A stretch of 64,000 bases of DNA from Natronorubrum sulfidifaciens JCM 14089 (GTDB lineage: Archaea; Halobacteriota; Halobacteria; Halobacteriales; Natrialbaceae), in assembly GCF_000337735.1 (NCBI RefSeq), contig NZ_AOHX01000046.1:4124-68123 (forward strand), given 5' to 3'. The notes below the pieces were generated by a model, which saw only the letters and a program-made list of their open reading frames with translations, was not told where the DNA came from and ran no database searches. Numbering within the stretch: position 1 is the first letter of the stretch; each line of letters opens with the position of its first letter. Positions 63,202 to 64,000 of the stretch are shown here, piece after piece. Position numbers and translations under genes: made by a program.

Positions 63202-64000
63202 ATGGCAAAAGGCCTAGACGTTGGGACGATGAACATCCTGTCTGCCCAACAGGATGGCAACGACACGGTGTTCGTACAACAGCGAAACTCCTTCGTAGAG
63301 ATCGAGTACTCGGATATGGCCGAGCAGATGCTCTCGCGGAGTGAAGTGCTTCATATTCGGAAAGACGACAAGGTGTACGTCGTCGGCGACGACGCGCTGA
63401 ACTTTGCGAACATTTTCAATAAGGAAACCCGCCGACCGATGAAACACGGGATTCTCTCGAACGACGAGAAAAGCGCGATCCCGATGATGAAACTCATCAT
63501 CGAACAGGTCGTCGGCGAACCCGCTTATCCCGACGAGAAGCTGTATTTCTCGTCCCCTGCAGATCCGATCGACTCCGACCTCTCAACGCTGTATCACCAG
63601 AAAACGATCGAGTCGTTCCTCAACGACATGGGGTACGACTCCGAACCGATCAACGAAGGGATGTCCGTCATCTACAGCGAACTCGCGGATAACAACTTCA
63701 CTGGGCTCGGAATCAGCTTCGGTGCCGGCATGACGAACGTCTGTCTGTCCTACTACGCCGTGCCCGTCATGAAGTTCTCCGTCGCCCGTGGTGGCGACTG
63801 GGTCGACGAACAGGCCGCCCGCGCAACTGGCACGCCCGTCGACAAAGTCACCTCGATCAAAGAGGACGACTTCGAACTCGACTTCACGACCGACGTCGGC
63901 GGCGTCGAGGGTGCGCTCTCGATTTATTACGAGAACCTGCTGGACTACGTCATCGACAACATCGTCCAGGAAGTCGACGAGGAAGACGTCGAGGAAGGTC
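63202..64000 (+). CDS. salactin-like actin homologue (partial, runs off the end)
   Basis: The first 266 codons of an MreB/actin-superfamily protein. It begins [20 protein letters not shown], the phosphate-1 region, continues with [13 protein letters not shown], and has the phosphate-2-like [20 protein letters not shown]. The closest match I know of is the haloarchaeal salactin, which forms dynamic filaments in Halobacterium. The C-terminus lies outside the window. The promoter is leaderless with an adjoining palindrome. Confidence 0.82.
   Translation, partial: MAKGLDVGTMNILSAQQDGNDTVFVQQRNSFVEIEYSDMAEQMLSRSEVLHIRKDDKVYVVGDDALNFANIFNKETRRPMKHGILSNDEKSAIPMMKLIIEQVVGEPAYPDEKLYFSSPADPIDSDLSTLYHQKTIESFLNDMGYDSEPINEGMSVIYSELADNNFTGLGISFGAGMTNVCLSYYAVPVMKFSVARGGDWVDEQAARATGTPVDKVTSIKEDDFELDFTTDVGGVEGALSIYYENLLDYVIDNIVQEVDEEDVEEG

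Overview
The window is chromosomal DNA from a halophilic archaeon. The proteins are strongly acidic (Asp/Glu rich, Lys poor), coding GC is high, and many secreted proteins carry twin-arginine lipoprotein signals or a PGF-CTERM tail. The content is archaeal: Orc1/Cdc6, SRP19, Gar1, GatE, Dph2, a presenilin-type protease, CetZ, dodecin and a salactin-like actin. Gene content and the heavy use of CTCGAG suggest a member of the Natrialbales (Natrialba/Haloterrigena/Natrinema-like), but I cannot name a species.

Layout. 1-7.5 kb: housekeeping genes (hisD, an A-type Fe-S carrier, dodecin, a class V aminotransferase, two universal stress proteins, an MscS channel). 7.6-17 kb: a sugar-uptake locus with a TrmB-type regulator, a complete ABC importer (binding protein, two permeases, ATPase), a Gfo/Idh/MocA dehydrogenase and a TIM-barrel sugar isomerase. 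17-23 kb: photolyase, a PAP2-type membrane phosphatase, an orphan peptide-type binding protein and CetZ. 23-30 kb: pterin/folate genes (mptE, folP), a truncated adenylate-forming protein, and orc1/cdc6 beside a 1.17-kb non-coding region that looks like a replication origin. It has ORB-like elements, an AT-rich stretch and an extraordinary CTAG cluster. TrmJ lies on the other side.

30-34.3 kb: a lipoprotein, a DMT exporter with a divergent Lrp-type regulator, then a small lower-GC accessory patch with a decayed tnpB tail and one copy of a palindromic repeat. 34.3-52 kb: core genes (gatE, btuD-btuC with divergent btuF, srp19-gar1, presenilin-like protease, a sensor kinase, cysS, a patatin/SDR pair resembling the haloarchaeal PHA depolymerase and 3-hydroxybutyrate dehydrogenase, bolA, paired bPH2 membrane proteins, fumC). 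52.1-56.3 kb: a gene-poor accessory island with a DUF5805-like protein overlapping a tyrosine recombinase, bracketed by three further copies of the palindromic repeat. 56.3-64 kb: a HisG-like protein, a very acidic coiled-coil protein, an MBL-fold hydrolase, a two-domain winged-helix regulator, dph2, and a membrane/coiled-coil protein directly upstream of a salactin homologue that runs off the end.

The most unusual items are: (1) the origin region with 11 CTAG sites in about 130 bp, although this tetranucleotide is normally avoided in haloarchaea; (2) a four-copy hairpin repeat family (short form about 85 bp, long form about 230-240 bp with a shared apical insert) hugging the recombinase module; (3) the membrane protein-salactin pair with a perfect palindrome just upstream of the salactin TATA box; (4) the coiled-coil/HisG-like pair.
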